In this document: in pieces, positions 24,806-33,483 of the stretch | Numbering within the stretch: the first letter of the stretch is position 1 | How the letters are laid out: every line of letters starts with the position of its first letter | The notes under the pieces: model-generated | Database searches by the model: none | What the model saw: only the letters and a program-made list of their open reading frames with translations | Told to the model about the DNA's origin: nothing | Program-made: the position numbers and the translations under genes | Assembly (NCBI GenBank): GCA_030638415.1 | Contig: DAOWEO010000093.1 | Location: 1 to 34,566, forward strand | Length of the DNA: 34,566 bases | Direction of reading: 5' to 3' | DNA from: Bdellovibrionales bacterium | Lineage (GTDB): Bacteria; Bdellovibrionota; Bacteriovoracia; Bacteriovoracales; Bacteriovoracaceae

Positions 24806-26254
24806 TTACTTGTTTACATACCTATTGTGAAACTCAATCCACTTCGGCAGCACGTCTGCCAGCAGCTCTTTTGGTGGTAAAAAGGCTATTCTGAGATGAA
24901 ATGTCCCCTCTTTTTGACCAAAGCCAGAACCATTGACCGTAGTCAATCCTGTCTCTTCTAGAAGTGCCATACAGTAGTCAAAATCATTGGTCCCAACAGG
25001 TAACTTACCCATACGTGGAAATAGATACATTGCACCTGTACGGCCAAATGCCTCCATACCATCCATCTGAGTAAATGCTGCTCGAATCAGACGAGCCTTA
25101 TCTTCGAGTGCATCTAAAATACTATTTTTTTCTCGTATAAATAGATCATAAGAAGGATCTCCAGCAATAGGTGGCGTAACCATTAGTAACACCATTAACT
25201 GCCCTACAGTATTTGAACAAAGACTCACGGAAGCCTGCTTTTGGATAACTTCTAAAAAGGATAGCGATGAATCTGCGGCCATTGGAGGATTTCGTACTTC
25301 CATGAATCCACCACGATGGCCACACTCTCCATAAAATCCCTTCGACACGCTGTGAAGACTAAAAAGTGGTACCTGTCGCTTACCTACTACACTGGCGAAA
25401 GAGACAAACTCCGCACCATAGACATTTTCTTGATATACCTCGTCAGCGATAATAACTAAATTACGCTCATTAGCGAAATCAATAATCTCATTAATCGTTT
25501 CGGCATCTAAGATTCCGCCTGTTGGATTTCCAGGATTAATCACCACGATTGCCTTAACTGTTGTGCCATTGTTGATAGCACTATTATACGAATCTTCTAA
25601 AATTGAACGATTAATGGCCCAACCACTCTCTTCATCAGGATAAAAATTAACCTGCGTGCCGCCAGCTTTGCAAATTGTGGCAGAGTAGAGAGGATACTGA
25701 GGAATAGGAATCATAATACCATCACTAGCCTTGGAGATTAGTAAATCTATCACATACTTTACGCCTTCACTGGCCCCATTTGTTATGTATATCTGGTTTG
25801 GTTTTGCTGCGACATAATCTGTAGCCCGTCCATCACGACGGTCAATAAATTTTGCCACAGCTTCTCTAATAAACAGTGGACCATTACTTTCGGAGTAAGC
25901 TCCAAGTCCCTTGCCATTTTTATCTAAAAAATTTTGTGCAACAGCTAAGATATCTTCTGGGTATAGATCCACTTCGGATAAACTACTTTTGAGTTCGGAA
26001 CTAAGTTTGACAAGCTTACTTAATTTACGTTCTCGCTCAATACGACTTGGGTCTTCGACCATACTAAGAACTTGACGATAATAAGTCATAGGACTCTGCC
26101 CGAGGGCTTGGGGATTACCAATATTACATGGGATGGTTTTCATACCTTGAATACTTAGCTGTGCAGCTCGTTGGGGAATAGGACCTCTAACAGCATATTC
26201 CATCTCTAATATATTTCTGTTGACGGGGATTTGCAGCTTACTACTGTCACTCAT
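24806..26254 (-). CDS. Alanine aminotransferase, eukaryotic (GPT/ALT) type
   Basis: PLP-dependent fold-type I aminotransferase (482 aa) expected to interconvert alanine plus 2-oxoglutarate and pyruvate plus glutamate. The long N-terminus (EYAVRGPIPQRA, IPCNIGNPQALGQSPMTYYRQ), NPGNPTGG (Asn243), ADEVYQENVY (Asp271, Tyr274) and SLHSVSKGFYGECGHRGG with the PLP lysine Lys305 match the animal/plant/fungal ALT branch rather than the shorter bacterial AlaA/AspC enzymes. The ATG has AAGGAG six bases upstream. It links amino-acid nitrogen to pyruvate, fitting an amino-acid-based diet. The histidine kinase gene follows after 54 bases and may be cotranscribed. Confidence 0.9.
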   Translation of the reverse strand: MSDSSKLQIPVNRNILEMEYAVRGPIPQRAAQLSIQGMKTIPCNIGNPQALGQSPMTYYRQVLSMVEDPSRIERERKLSKLVKLSSELKSSLSEVDLYPEDILAVAQNFLDKNGKGLGAYSESNGPLFIREAVAKFIDRRDGRATDYVAAKPNQIYITNGASEGVKYVIDLLISKASDGIMIPIPQYPLYSATICKAGGTQVNFYPDEESGWAINRSILEDSYNSAINNGTTVKAIVVINPGNPTGGILDAETINEIIDFANERNLVIIADEVYQENVYGAEFVSFASVVGKRQVPLFSLHSVSKGFYGECGHRGGFMEVRNPPMAADSSLSFLEVIQKQASVSLCSNTVGQLMVLLMVTPPIAGDPSYDLFIREKNSILDALEDKARLIRAAFTQMDGMEAFGRTGAMYLFPRMGKLPVGTNDFDYCMALLEETGLTTVNGSGFGQKEGTFHLRIAFLPPKELLADVLPKWIEFHNRYVNK

Positions 26255-26296
26255 TTACAGCTCCTTCAAGATAATTATCATTGCACTTTATATCCT

Positions 26297-26330
26297 AAAA
26301 TAGCCGAAAAGACCACTGTTTCGACCTATT
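26297..26330 (-). terminator. Possible terminator at the end of the duplicated winged-helix-like gene
   Basis: On the minus strand AATAG/CTATT (26326-26330 with 26299-26303) and CGAAA/TTTCG pair around an 8-9 base loop, with a small internal bulge. Only four T close the hairpin. It includes the stop codon at 26326-26328. Confidence 0.4.
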
Positions 26331-26943
26331 TCAATTGAGGAAAGAGCTCCATTGCGTCATCAGTAAAGCGGATAGCTTCGCCCCCATCTTCAACTACTGT
26401 TAGCTCCACTAAATCCTGATTATGACGAACAAACGTTTTGACCTTCTTATAATATTGCTCATCACCTTCGGTAAGGTCTTTTAAATCTACCATCTTTTTA
26501 TTGTTGACGTTACCTATCGCCAACTCTTCTAACATATATACAGTATCAGAATTGAGATGACTCTCTAAACGTCTATAAACCCGCATTCCTATTGGGGTCA
26601 CCTGAAGAGATTGCTCCCCACCATATTTAGTACTAACAAATAAATTCTTATTTCTATTAACTATAAATTTGATTTCCATAGGTGAAAGAGATGTACGGCC
26701 TTGAAGTTCAGAAAGAGTTAGCTTCTCCGATTTTGCAAAAAAGGCACTAGCTACAATATAAAAATCATCTTGCTGTTCACTGGCCATCTCTTTTACGATC
26801 AGCTTAGGGGCTTTTTTTGCTAGCTCTTCTGTGGTTTCAGATGCAAACTGCCTCACCACCATCTTAGTAAAAGAGGTAAAGTAATTTGCATTCGCCGTAA
26901 TACTAAATATCATTAATAATGCAGTTAAAAATAGAGTTTTCAT
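26326..26943 (-). CDS. Exported protein with two winged-helix-like repeats, unknown function
   Basis: Unrecognised 205-aa protein. The signal peptide is residues 1-19 (ITANA). After a helical stretch (about 22-58), two similar units follow, about residues 60-127 and 135-203. Each has a helix, a 'LTLSEL...' or 'VDLKDL...' turn-helix, then IKFIVNRNKNLF versus VKTFVRHNQDLV, a Gly-containing beta wing (KYGGEQSLQVT versus EDGGEAIRFT) and a closing helix. This is the helix-helix-wing order of winged-helix domains, unusual for an exported protein. The ATG has AAGGA five bases upstream. The duplication is read directly; the fold is inferred. Confidence 0.7.
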   Translation of the reverse strand: MKTLFLTALLMIFSITANANYFTSFTKMVVRQFASETTEELAKKAPKLIVKEMASEQQDDFYIVASAFFAKSEKLTLSELQGRTSLSPMEIKFIVNRNKNLFVSTKYGGEQSLQVTPIGMRVYRRLESHLNSDTVYMLEELAIGNVNNKKMVDLKDLTEGDEQYYKKVKTFVRHNQDLVELTVVEDGGEAIRFTDDAMELFPQLK

Positions 26944-26969
26944 ATTGATCCTTAAATTAGTTGTATAGA

Positions 26970-27000
26970 TTTATAACAGATTATAACGCATTGCACAATG
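26970..27000 (-). promoter_or_regulatory. Promoter with operator-like repeat for the exported winged-helix-like gene
   Basis: A perfect TATAAT (26980-26985) and a second TATAAA (26970-26975) lie 27-43 bases upstream of the ATG at 26943 on the minus strand. An inverted repeat CATTG-CA-CAATG (26989-27000) begins three bases upstream of the TATAAT, between -10 and -35, a common operator position. The -35 elements are weak. Confidence 0.45.
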
Positions 27001-27148
27001 GCGTATTGTAAAAACTTCATCCTCAAAATATATTAAAATACCGCTAGTTACACGTGTAGATCTGTCTAAGATGCTAAATAGCTAAAATTTTGAGAATATA
27101 ACCTAATTTTCACTAATTATATATGTAAGTTTAGCCGATTAACTATTA

Positions 27149-27154
27149 TATAAT
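27149..27154 (+). promoter_or_regulatory. TATAAT -10 box upstream of the HAMP protein gene
   Basis: A perfect -10 hexamer lies 14 bases before the ATG and directly upstream of the SD (GAGGAG), so an mRNA from it would have only a very short leader. No convincing -35 is visible. Confidence 0.35.
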
Positions 27155-27168
27155 TTTGAGGAGATACC

Positions 27169-27621
27169 ATGTTTAATAATAGAAAAGTAAAAACGTTACT
27201 AATCAATAAGCCATTTCAGCTAAGCTTTTTAGGAACTTTTGGTGGTTTTATTCTGGGAATAAGCCTGTCTTACAGTATTGCTGCATACCTATTTTTTCAT
27301 AAATTCTACCAAATCGGTCATAAATTGGGTCTCCCTGAAGGCCATAGTTTTTTTAATTTTCTAGATGAACAACAGATCGCCCTATTTCAAATATTTGCTA
27401 TTACATTTATCATTGTTTTTTGTGTTTTTCTGTATGTCGGACTTCATCTATCTCACCGCGTTGCCGGACCATTACACCGCCTAAACAACCACTTAAAAGA
27501 GATGGCACAGCGACCTAAGGACGAACCATTAAGCGATGTAAAATTTCGTGATAAGGATTATTTTCCAGAGTTACAAAATAGCTTTAACCAGTTCGCACAG
27601 CGTGAGAGCTCTACTGATTAG
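27169..27621 (+). CDS. Two-transmembrane-helix protein with a HAMP-like linker
   Basis: Small inner-membrane protein (150 aa). TM1 (about residues 18-43) and TM2 (about 71-93) flank a short periplasmic loop. A HAMP-like segment follows (HRVAGPLHRLNNHLKEMA, about 96-115, with the conserved Pro101), then a short acidic tail. There is no kinase, cyclase or chemotaxis output domain, so it resembles a sensor stripped of its output. The ATG has an excellent SD (AGGAG, five bases upstream). It is transcribed alone towards the FHA gene, and the two stop codons overlap by four bases. Its role is unknown; a link with the envelope machine next door is speculative. Confidence 0.8.
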   Translation: MFNNRKVKTLLINKPFQLSFLGTFGGFILGISLSYSIAAYLFFHKFYQIGHKLGLPEGHSFFNFLDEQQIALFQIFAITFIIVFCVFLYVGLHLSHRVAGPLHRLNNHLKEMAQRPKDEPLSDVKFRDKDYFPELQNSFNQFAQRESSTD

Positions 27622-29621
27622 GGCTCTGGTTCAAAATTAATAGGTTGCTTAACTTCTACGATTCCACCACCTTTTGGCTTTGGAAACTTGATTAATCGCA
27701 ATACATCTTTAATGCACCTTTGACCAATAGAGCTCATCCTAAACTTTCTCATAGATACTCTAGGACTTACAACTTTCCCACGAGCAGTAATAACAAAACT
27801 AAGATCAATAGTTCCTTTTATTTTTTTACCAATTTTAACCAACTCCTGATCATAGCAAAAGCGAAACTGAGGAATATATCTTCTCAAAATATCCCGAATA
27901 AGATTAGGATCCATACTACTTAAAGTAACTGTCTCTTGATGAACACTAGGAAAAGAGTAACTTTTATTAAACTTTGCCCCCTGCAATCCTGTACTTGTAT
28001 CTAGATTATATTTATTATTAATGAGACCACTTTTTACTCCACGTGTACCAGTTAAGCTAACATGTGCAGTGTTTACGGAGCGAATCTCACGTTCCTGTCC
28101 AACTTCTGCTGCTGCTCCACTAGCTGCAACTGTTTTTATTCTACTTTTTGTAGTCTTAAACATATTAATAGATTTAGAAAAATCAAATTTCTTGAAGGTA
28201 TTTTTACTTGGATTTTTAATAACTTTTTTGGTGGTATTTAATTTTTTACTAATTTTTTTTGTTAAAGTTCTATTTTTCTTAATAACCTTAGCTTTAGTTT
28301 TTTGTGGTTTTAAAACTGCTTTAGGAGGAGTTTTATTAAGCTTCTTTTTTTTCTTAGATTTGGTCGTAACTAATTTTTTCTCCATTTGAGTTTCTACAGG
28401 CTTAGGCTGTACTAATTTCTTTTTTGGTTTTCTATATAATATTTTTGTAATCTTTTTTACCGGAGGTGTCGGTTCTATAATATCAGTAGTATCAATTTGT
28501 AAAACGATCCCCATCAAAAGCAGACCGAAACCTAAAAAGATAAGTAGTAATTTACGAAACTGTTTATCTCGACCTAAAAAAGGAGGAGCTAAAAACTTAG
28601 GAGGAGTACTAACGATGCGTAAAGATACGCGCAATTTACTCCACAAATAAAAAGCCTGATCACCCTTCTCTAATTTAGTTATATCGTTAACAGAGCCCTG
28701 TCTGCCTTCTGCAGCAAAAAAAGATAGTTCATGATTTTCCATCGGAAACAAAGTCACGACCTTATCTTTAGAAATTTCTAAAAACTTATATTTTTTCTTA
28801 CCTCGAATAGAGTCTATATTGAATTTTTTCCTCGTTGTCTTGCGGCCCCAAAAATAGTAAGTCCCTTCTTTGATAGGTAAAAAGTCAACTGACAATGTAA
28901 TGTCATCATAAATTGCTGTAACTTCAACAGCAAACTGATCAATATTATAATCAAAGACAGGATAGGTTTCGCGATCATCTTCAAAAATAAAAACAACATT
29001 TTCATCTTTATTTCTAATTTCCCGATCTAGCTCTTTTGCCAGACTATTGGCATCAAATTCATCATCAACACTAACAGCAGCTCCCTGAATACTCTGTTCA
29101 GTCTCAGAGATATCAATATCAGCAACAACAGGGATATCAACCAGATTAGGATCATCTGCATCTATATTATTAATAATCTCTGCAGCAATAGCTTTTTGAA
29201 CTAACTCCTCTTGTTCATTATCGTCACTGATAGTTGTGGATAACGAAGGAGGAATTAATTCTCCAGTACTATCATGTGGATTCAGAACTTCTGCATCAAC
29301 AACGTAGTATGAAGTATTACCAAAAGTAACTGTATCATCATGAGATATTTGCGCGTTAGTAATGCTTTCGCCATTTACTTTTGTCCCATTACTGCTGTTT
29401 AAATCAATAACACGGAGATAAAGGGGGGTTATGATCAACTTTGCGTGCATAGATGAAGTAAAATTTTCATTAATAATCAGATCACAAGATTCAGAACGGC
29501 CCACTAACAGTTCTCGAGAAGTAATGGGAACGACATCTCCATCGTCTGAACGTAAGGACCACCTTTTTTTAGGAAGTAAGTCAATTAAGTCTGTCTTTGT
29601 ACACATCTGATTTGTATACAT
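27618..29621 (-). CDS. FHA-domain, transmembrane, AgmX/PglI C-terminal protein (GltG-like)
   Basis: Envelope-spanning protein (667 aa), last gene of the Glt/Agl-like operon. The cytoplasmic N-terminus has an FHA phosphopeptide-binding domain (about residues 25-110; LLVGRSESCDLII, SSMHAKL, DLNSSNGTKVNG). An acidic linker and a basic, beta-rich region follow, then one TM helix (about 358-376). The periplasmic part starts with a very Lys/Pro-rich TonB-like stretch and ends in the AgmX/PglI domain (IRDILRRYIPQFRFCYDQEL ... GTIDLSFVITARGKV). This order matches Myxococcus GltG, a gliding-machine component. The frame opens 12 codons earlier, but the ATG at 29621 has GAGG five bases upstream and overlaps the upstream stop (TAATG). 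Confidence 0.88.
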   Translation of the reverse strand: MYTNQMCTKTDLIDLLPKKRWSLRSDDGDVVPITSRELLVGRSESCDLIINENFTSSMHAKLIITPLYLRVIDLNSSNGTKVNGESITNAQISHDDTVTFGNTSYYVVDAEVLNPHDSTGELIPPSLSTTISDDNEQEELVQKAIAAEIINNIDADDPNLVDIPVVADIDISETEQSIQGAAVSVDDEFDANSLAKELDREIRNKDENVVFIFEDDRETYPVFDYNIDQFAVEVTAIYDDITLSVDFLPIKEGTYYFWGRKTTRKKFNIDSIRGKKKYKFLEISKDKVVTLFPMENHELSFFAAEGRQGSVNDITKLEKGDQAFYLWSKLRVSLRIVSTPPKFLAPPFLGRDKQFRKLLLIFLGFGLLLMGIVLQIDTTDIIEPTPPVKKITKILYRKPKKKLVQPKPVETQMEKKLVTTKSKKKKKLNKTPPKAVLKPQKTKAKVIKKNRTLTKKISKKLNTTKKVIKNPSKNTFKKFDFSKSINMFKTTKSRIKTVAASGAAAEVGQEREIRSVNTAHVSLTGTRGVKSGLINNKYNLDTSTGLQGAKFNKSYSFPSVHQETVTLSSMDPNLIRDILRRYIPQFRFCYDQELVKIGKKIKGTIDLSFVITARGKVVSPRVSMRKFRMSSIGQRCIKDVLRLIKFPKPKGGGIVEVKQPINFEPEP

Positions 29622-30214
29622 TAAAACCTCGCCACGTTTTGCAATAATATTTCCCACCCATGCTCAGTGGTGACCTTGCCCTGTTCTAACATTTTTACAA
29701 GCTGTTCTGAAGAAGCAAAACCTTCTCGTGTGATTATATTAAATGCGTTTAAATTTCCAATATCAAGATTTTTTTTAAACTTTTCTACTAATGTCTTAAT
29801 ATTACTTTGCACCTTATGCCCAAACCCTAGAATAGTATAAATTAGCACACGGTTATAAGCAATAATATCTGAATTAGAATTAAGTTTATATGCCTTATCA
29901 ATATAAACTTTACTTGATAGATAATCATCAATATGCAGATAAAAAAGACTATAACGATTATAAAGTTTAGCCTTTTGCTGATTAGTTTTTGTTTTTAAAA
30001 ATTCAAGATCTAATTGCAACTTTGCGAGCCTATATTTTTTTTGTAAAATGAGACAGTAACTATAGCTATTTTTTTTACATTCTGGATAACTATTGTAATA
30101 ACTAGATTTTGGAATATGATTACCCTGCTCAAATGGTGTCCCAGAACCTTTAAAAATGGAGCTACACGACAGTAAACAACTAGACAGGAATAAAAAACTA
30201 ATTAATTGTTTCAA
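29621..30214 (-). CDS. Predicted lipoprotein with TPR-like helices
   Basis: Unrecognised 197-aa protein. The signal sequence ends in a lipobox LLSC (Cys17; a Cys is also at 13), so it is probably membrane-anchored. The mature part contains Tyr/Leu-rich helical pairs (KLYNRYSLFYLHIDDYLSS, KVYIDKAYKLNSNSDIIAYN) like one or two TPR units. The start is TTG (30212-30214), preceded by AGGGGA; there is no nearby ATG, and the TTG start is needed for the signal sequence. It overlaps the large TPR gene by 17 bases and the FHA gene by one. In Glt/Agl clusters a TPR lipoprotein (AglT/GltE type) is a usual member; the match here is by context. Confidence 0.78.
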   Translation of the reverse strand: MKQLISFLFLSSCLLSCSSIFKGSGTPFEQGNHIPKSSYYNSYPECKKNSYSYCLILQKKYRLAKLQLDLEFLKTKTNQQKAKLYNRYSLFYLHIDDYLSSKVYIDKAYKLNSNSDIIAYNRVLIYTILGFGHKVQSNIKTLVEKFKKNLDIGNLNAFNIITREGFASSEQLVKMLEQGKVTTEHGWEILLQNVARF

Positions 30215-32990
30215 AAATCCCCTTTACTGAAGTCTTATATTGAAGCCAGTTGTTCTCTCTTTGCAGTTGATGAAAATAATTAAATTCAAAGTCACGATTA
30301 ATCTGATGCTTAGCCTGGTAAATTTTTCTGCCATAGATAATAGATTTTTGTTCAAGAGTGTCTAGCAGTGAAGTCATATTTTTTCTAAATGCCAGTACAT
30401 ACTCTTTAGGCTTATCCGCAGGAGCAAATGATTTAATGGCATCAATAAATAGCTGTAATTTATTCTGATAAAGCAATAAAGTACTAGCTACAATATAGCT
30501 ATTAGCCTTTCCGAGAAGATATAAGCTTTTTTCCAATTTGTCTAAAATTGCAAAATTAGCTTCAATTAACTGTGAAAATTTCTCTTCAGGGAAGCTAAGT
30601 TTTTCCAATGACGTTTTTGAAAATTGTAATTTCAACGTTTTAAAATTATTAATATTGTCGAAGGCTAATAGAACCCTTGGAGTAAAACTACTACGTTTTG
30701 CCAGTACAAAGTTTATAATTTTTTCATCTCTAGTTTTTAAATAATGATAGTAAAATATTCGTGACATTCGTTTTTTTATATCTTTAACATGCAGGGCGTG
30801 GATAAATTGGTTATAGAGCCCTATAGGATTTGCTTTAGGATATGAATCAAAGCTTTCATAAATAGTTTTTTTTACTATTAGGTCTGAAATCCTGCATGTT
30901 TTCATATATGCTCTAAATTTTCTACCTTTCACACTGCTTTCAGCATCAACGGTTTGCCACGTTTGATAAAAAAATTGCTCTTTACTAGCAAATGATTCAT
31001 TACATAAGCGTTTTGCAATAGTATTGCTAAACTTTGCAGCAGTGCTAAAGTTTCCGGCCAGCAGCAGCTGACCCACAACTGATTGGAAAGATGAAAATTT
31101 CTGCACAATTACTGTTGAATGAGTTGCTTCTAACCATTTGTTTGCCCAAAGTACAGCTGCAGAAAAATTATTATCTTTTAACAATAATGCCATTAGGTTG
31201 AAATATATATCATTTCTCATGGTGCGTGGAAGGCCTTTGCGTTTTAGAAGTTTTAAATATTCATCTTTTGCTTTCTCGACTTCACCTTTTGATGCAAGCT
31301 GCCTAATAGTTTCGAAAGAGACTGAATAAATTTTATTATAAATATCTGTATTTTCCTGTTTTGACGGAGCGAATGATTTTCCACGATATTTGGTTAAAAT
31401 GGAGGTAACTTTTGAAAATTGTGCAAATTTGATATAATGGTTTAAAACCTTTGCAAACATGGCCTTCTGCGCTGCTTTTTTTTGAGGATACGCACTACTA
31501 TATTTCTTCACTACTTGCACGGAATGGCCTAACTTATTTGTTGTGAAGTAAAGATTAAATAACTTTTCATAAAGAAGTATTGCAGTTTTATCTTTTGGAT
31601 AGTTGGAAATATAGGATTTATAGACAAAAACTTTCTGTGTATTGGTTGGACGACTCATCCACTTTAAGGTAGTTAGTAGTGAAACTAATGCTTGTTTTTT
31701 CTCAACTTTATTTCTTTTATTCTTTGCTGTTTTATACATCTGACGATATAGATTAAAAGCATTATTATATTTTCCTACATAAAAATATATCTCTGCTTTG
31801 ATGTATTGATATGCATTAATATTTTTAGGCTCTAGTTTACTCAAAATAGTTAATGTCTTAATCCCAGCCCCGAGCGCCCTGTTTAAGTACTTATTTTTTG
31901 CATTATATTTCTTTTTAACAATCCTTTTACGTAGTAAGCTCAAAAAATTATTAAGCTTAACCACCAGTTTTGAACGTTGCTTCTTTGATAACTGCTGTTG
32001 GCTTAATTTCTTGGTAAAAAAGAGATAAGCTCTTGAGTCGTCCTGCTCTATCAAAATATCCAAAAGGTAGATAGCTGCATCCACAAGACTAGGTATACTT
32101 TCACCACTATTGAAAATAGTTTTAGCGGAAGATAAAACCTGTTTGGAAAAACCTTTTGAAATTGCAAGTTTGTAAAACCTACCTAAATTACTCGGATGGT
32201 GCTTGAGTAAAAAAAGTGCCCCTTGCTCAATCATAAAATTTTCAAGATAAAATACATGTATCTGTTCTAGTGCCTGTTGCTTAAAATTAAGATCATACTT
32301 GGAATAATCTAGCAGAACTAAACTTTTCATAATTTCCAATGCCTTACGTTTTTTATTTGCATTAAGTAGACAAAATGCATAGTTATTAGCAACTTTAGGC
32401 CACCCCTTTCGCCCTTTTAACTCTAATAGGTCACTATAAAAACTCATGGCAGACTTGAAGTCGCGCTTATTAAAATAGACTAAAGCTAAAATATCTTTTG
32501 CTTTAAGATAGCGGAAGCTACTCTTAGGGGTTATCTTAAGTCCTTTACCCAGATAGTGCTTAACAGCAGCATCATCACTGTATTCATTTGCCATCTCGCC
32601 TAAAGTATAAAATATTTTATAAATATTTCGGTCCCTACGAAATCTGACAATAGCTTGATCTCCTAGTTTTTTTAGACTTCGATATATACGATAAGACTTC
32701 TTAAAAAAATGTTTTTTTGTTATCTTTTGCCGCTTCTTGAAGGAAAGCTTTAAGTACCTTTCGTTTTCCACGGCTAGCAATAATTTAAAACGCTCAGCCT
32801 GAACATCCATAATACGATAAATTAAATTAACATCACGATGTTTTTTATGCTTTGAATATTGGGTTGCTGCTCGTAGTTCTTGATTTAGAATTTTTAATAA
32901 ATTTGCCTGTGCTTTATGACGTTTACTAATCGTCTTGCCAAATGACATATATGAAAAGCTTAAAATGAAATAGAAGATGAGATACTTCAT
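30198..32990 (-). CDS. Large exported TPR-repeat protein of a Glt/Agl-like cluster
   Basis: Very basic 930-aa protein with an N-terminal signal peptide (about residues 1-18, SYMSFG). The rest is nearly all helical, with TPR-like pairs. Examples are AKDILALVYFNKRDFKSAMS, NYAFCLLNANKKRKALEIMK, IKAEIYFYVGKYNNAFNLYR and YFNLMALLLKDNNFSAAVLW. It is therefore a probable periplasmic scaffold. The SD is within the last codons of the upstream ExbD gene (AAGGA, 3-base gap), so the operon is tightly coupled. Large TPR proteins of this kind (GltD/AgmU-like) connect inner- and outer-membrane parts in myxobacterial gliding; that equivalence is inferred from context rather than sequence identity. Confidence 0.82.
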   Translation of the reverse strand: MKYLIFYFILSFSYMSFGKTISKRHKAQANLLKILNQELRAATQYSKHKKHRDVNLIYRIMDVQAERFKLLLAVENERYLKLSFKKRQKITKKHFFKKSYRIYRSLKKLGDQAIVRFRRDRNIYKIFYTLGEMANEYSDDAAVKHYLGKGLKITPKSSFRYLKAKDILALVYFNKRDFKSAMSFYSDLLELKGRKGWPKVANNYAFCLLNANKKRKALEIMKSLVLLDYSKYDLNFKQQALEQIHVFYLENFMIEQGALFLLKHHPSNLGRFYKLAISKGFSKQVLSSAKTIFNSGESIPSLVDAAIYLLDILIEQDDSRAYLFFTKKLSQQQLSKKQRSKLVVKLNNFLSLLRKRIVKKKYNAKNKYLNRALGAGIKTLTILSKLEPKNINAYQYIKAEIYFYVGKYNNAFNLYRQMYKTAKNKRNKVEKKQALVSLLTTLKWMSRPTNTQKVFVYKSYISNYPKDKTAILLYEKLFNLYFTTNKLGHSVQVVKKYSSAYPQKKAAQKAMFAKVLNHYIKFAQFSKVTSILTKYRGKSFAPSKQENTDIYNKIYSVSFETIRQLASKGEVEKAKDEYLKLLKRKGLPRTMRNDIYFNLMALLLKDNNFSAAVLWANKWLEATHSTVIVQKFSSFQSVVGQLLLAGNFSTAAKFSNTIAKRLCNESFASKEQFFYQTWQTVDAESSVKGRKFRAYMKTCRISDLIVKKTIYESFDSYPKANPIGLYNQFIHALHVKDIKKRMSRIFYYHYLKTRDEKIINFVLAKRSSFTPRVLLAFDNINNFKTLKLQFSKTSLEKLSFPEEKFSQLIEANFAILDKLEKSLYLLGKANSYIVASTLLLYQNKLQLFIDAIKSFAPADKPKEYVLAFRKNMTSLLDTLEQKSIIYGRKIYQAKHQINRDFEFNYFHQLQRENNWLQYKTSVKGIFETIN

Positions 32991-32993
32991 CCT

Positions 32994-33482
32994 CTATTCC
33001 TTCCCTTCTACTATAAATTTGAACTCTTTAAAGCCTGCTGTTTGAGAGGTGAACATAATTTTTCTAATATACTTATAAGGAAGATTCTTATCCATAAGTA
33101 GGTTAACAATTTCATCTGTTCCGTGAATATCTCCCAGCGTTTTTGCCTTATATTTGATGTTTTGTTTCGCATCTACCATCTTGTCATAGAGAGCTGTTAT
33201 GATGTTACCATCCGCTAGCTCTTTGTCCTTTTCCAGATCAGCAACGAGTATATCATTCAAATATAATTTTTTCTCACTGGTTAGTTGAATAACAATTGCT
33301 TGGTTAATCTGTTTTGATGCTACAGAGTGCGGTAAGACTATATTTTCAGGAATATTTAAATTGTTGGCACTATAATTTTTTATTAAAAAAACCAACAAAA
33401 TAAACAGTACATCCATGAGAGAGTTAAGCTCAAGATAAAACTCTTGTTTTTTCTGTCGTCGCCCACGAAAGCGTAGTCCCAT
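32994..33482 (-). CDS. ExbD/TolR-family protein (second copy)
   Basis: Proton-channel partner (162 aa) of the TolR/ExbD/AglS family. A basic cytoplasmic N-terminus (GLRFRGRRQKKQ) precedes a single TM helix (about residues 20-36) with the conserved Asp24 in LNSLMDVLFILLVFLI, which takes part in proton-driven force generation with a TolQ-type protein. The periplasmic part is about 125 residues with the usual mixed alpha/beta pattern. The ATG has AGGAGG five bases upstream, encoded in the last codons of the first ExbD gene, and there is a 1-base gap. Two adjacent ExbD genes after one TolQ gene is the AglQ/R-AglS-AglV type of arrangement. Confidence 0.92.
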   Translation of the reverse strand: MGLRFRGRRQKKQEFYLELNSLMDVLFILLVFLIKNYSANNLNIPENIVLPHSVASKQINQAIVIQLTSEKKLYLNDILVADLEKDKELADGNIITALYDKMVDAKQNIKYKAKTLGDIHGTDEIVNLLMDKNLPYKYIRKIMFTSQTAGFKEFKFIVEGKE

Positions 33483-33483
33483 T

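Noticed and set aside
28021..28389. 122-codon plus-strand frame inside the FHA gene
   Set aside because: It is antisense to the Lys/Pro-rich linker; the hydrophobic Leu/Phe/Val-rich product is a mirror of Lys codons, with no SD or domain.
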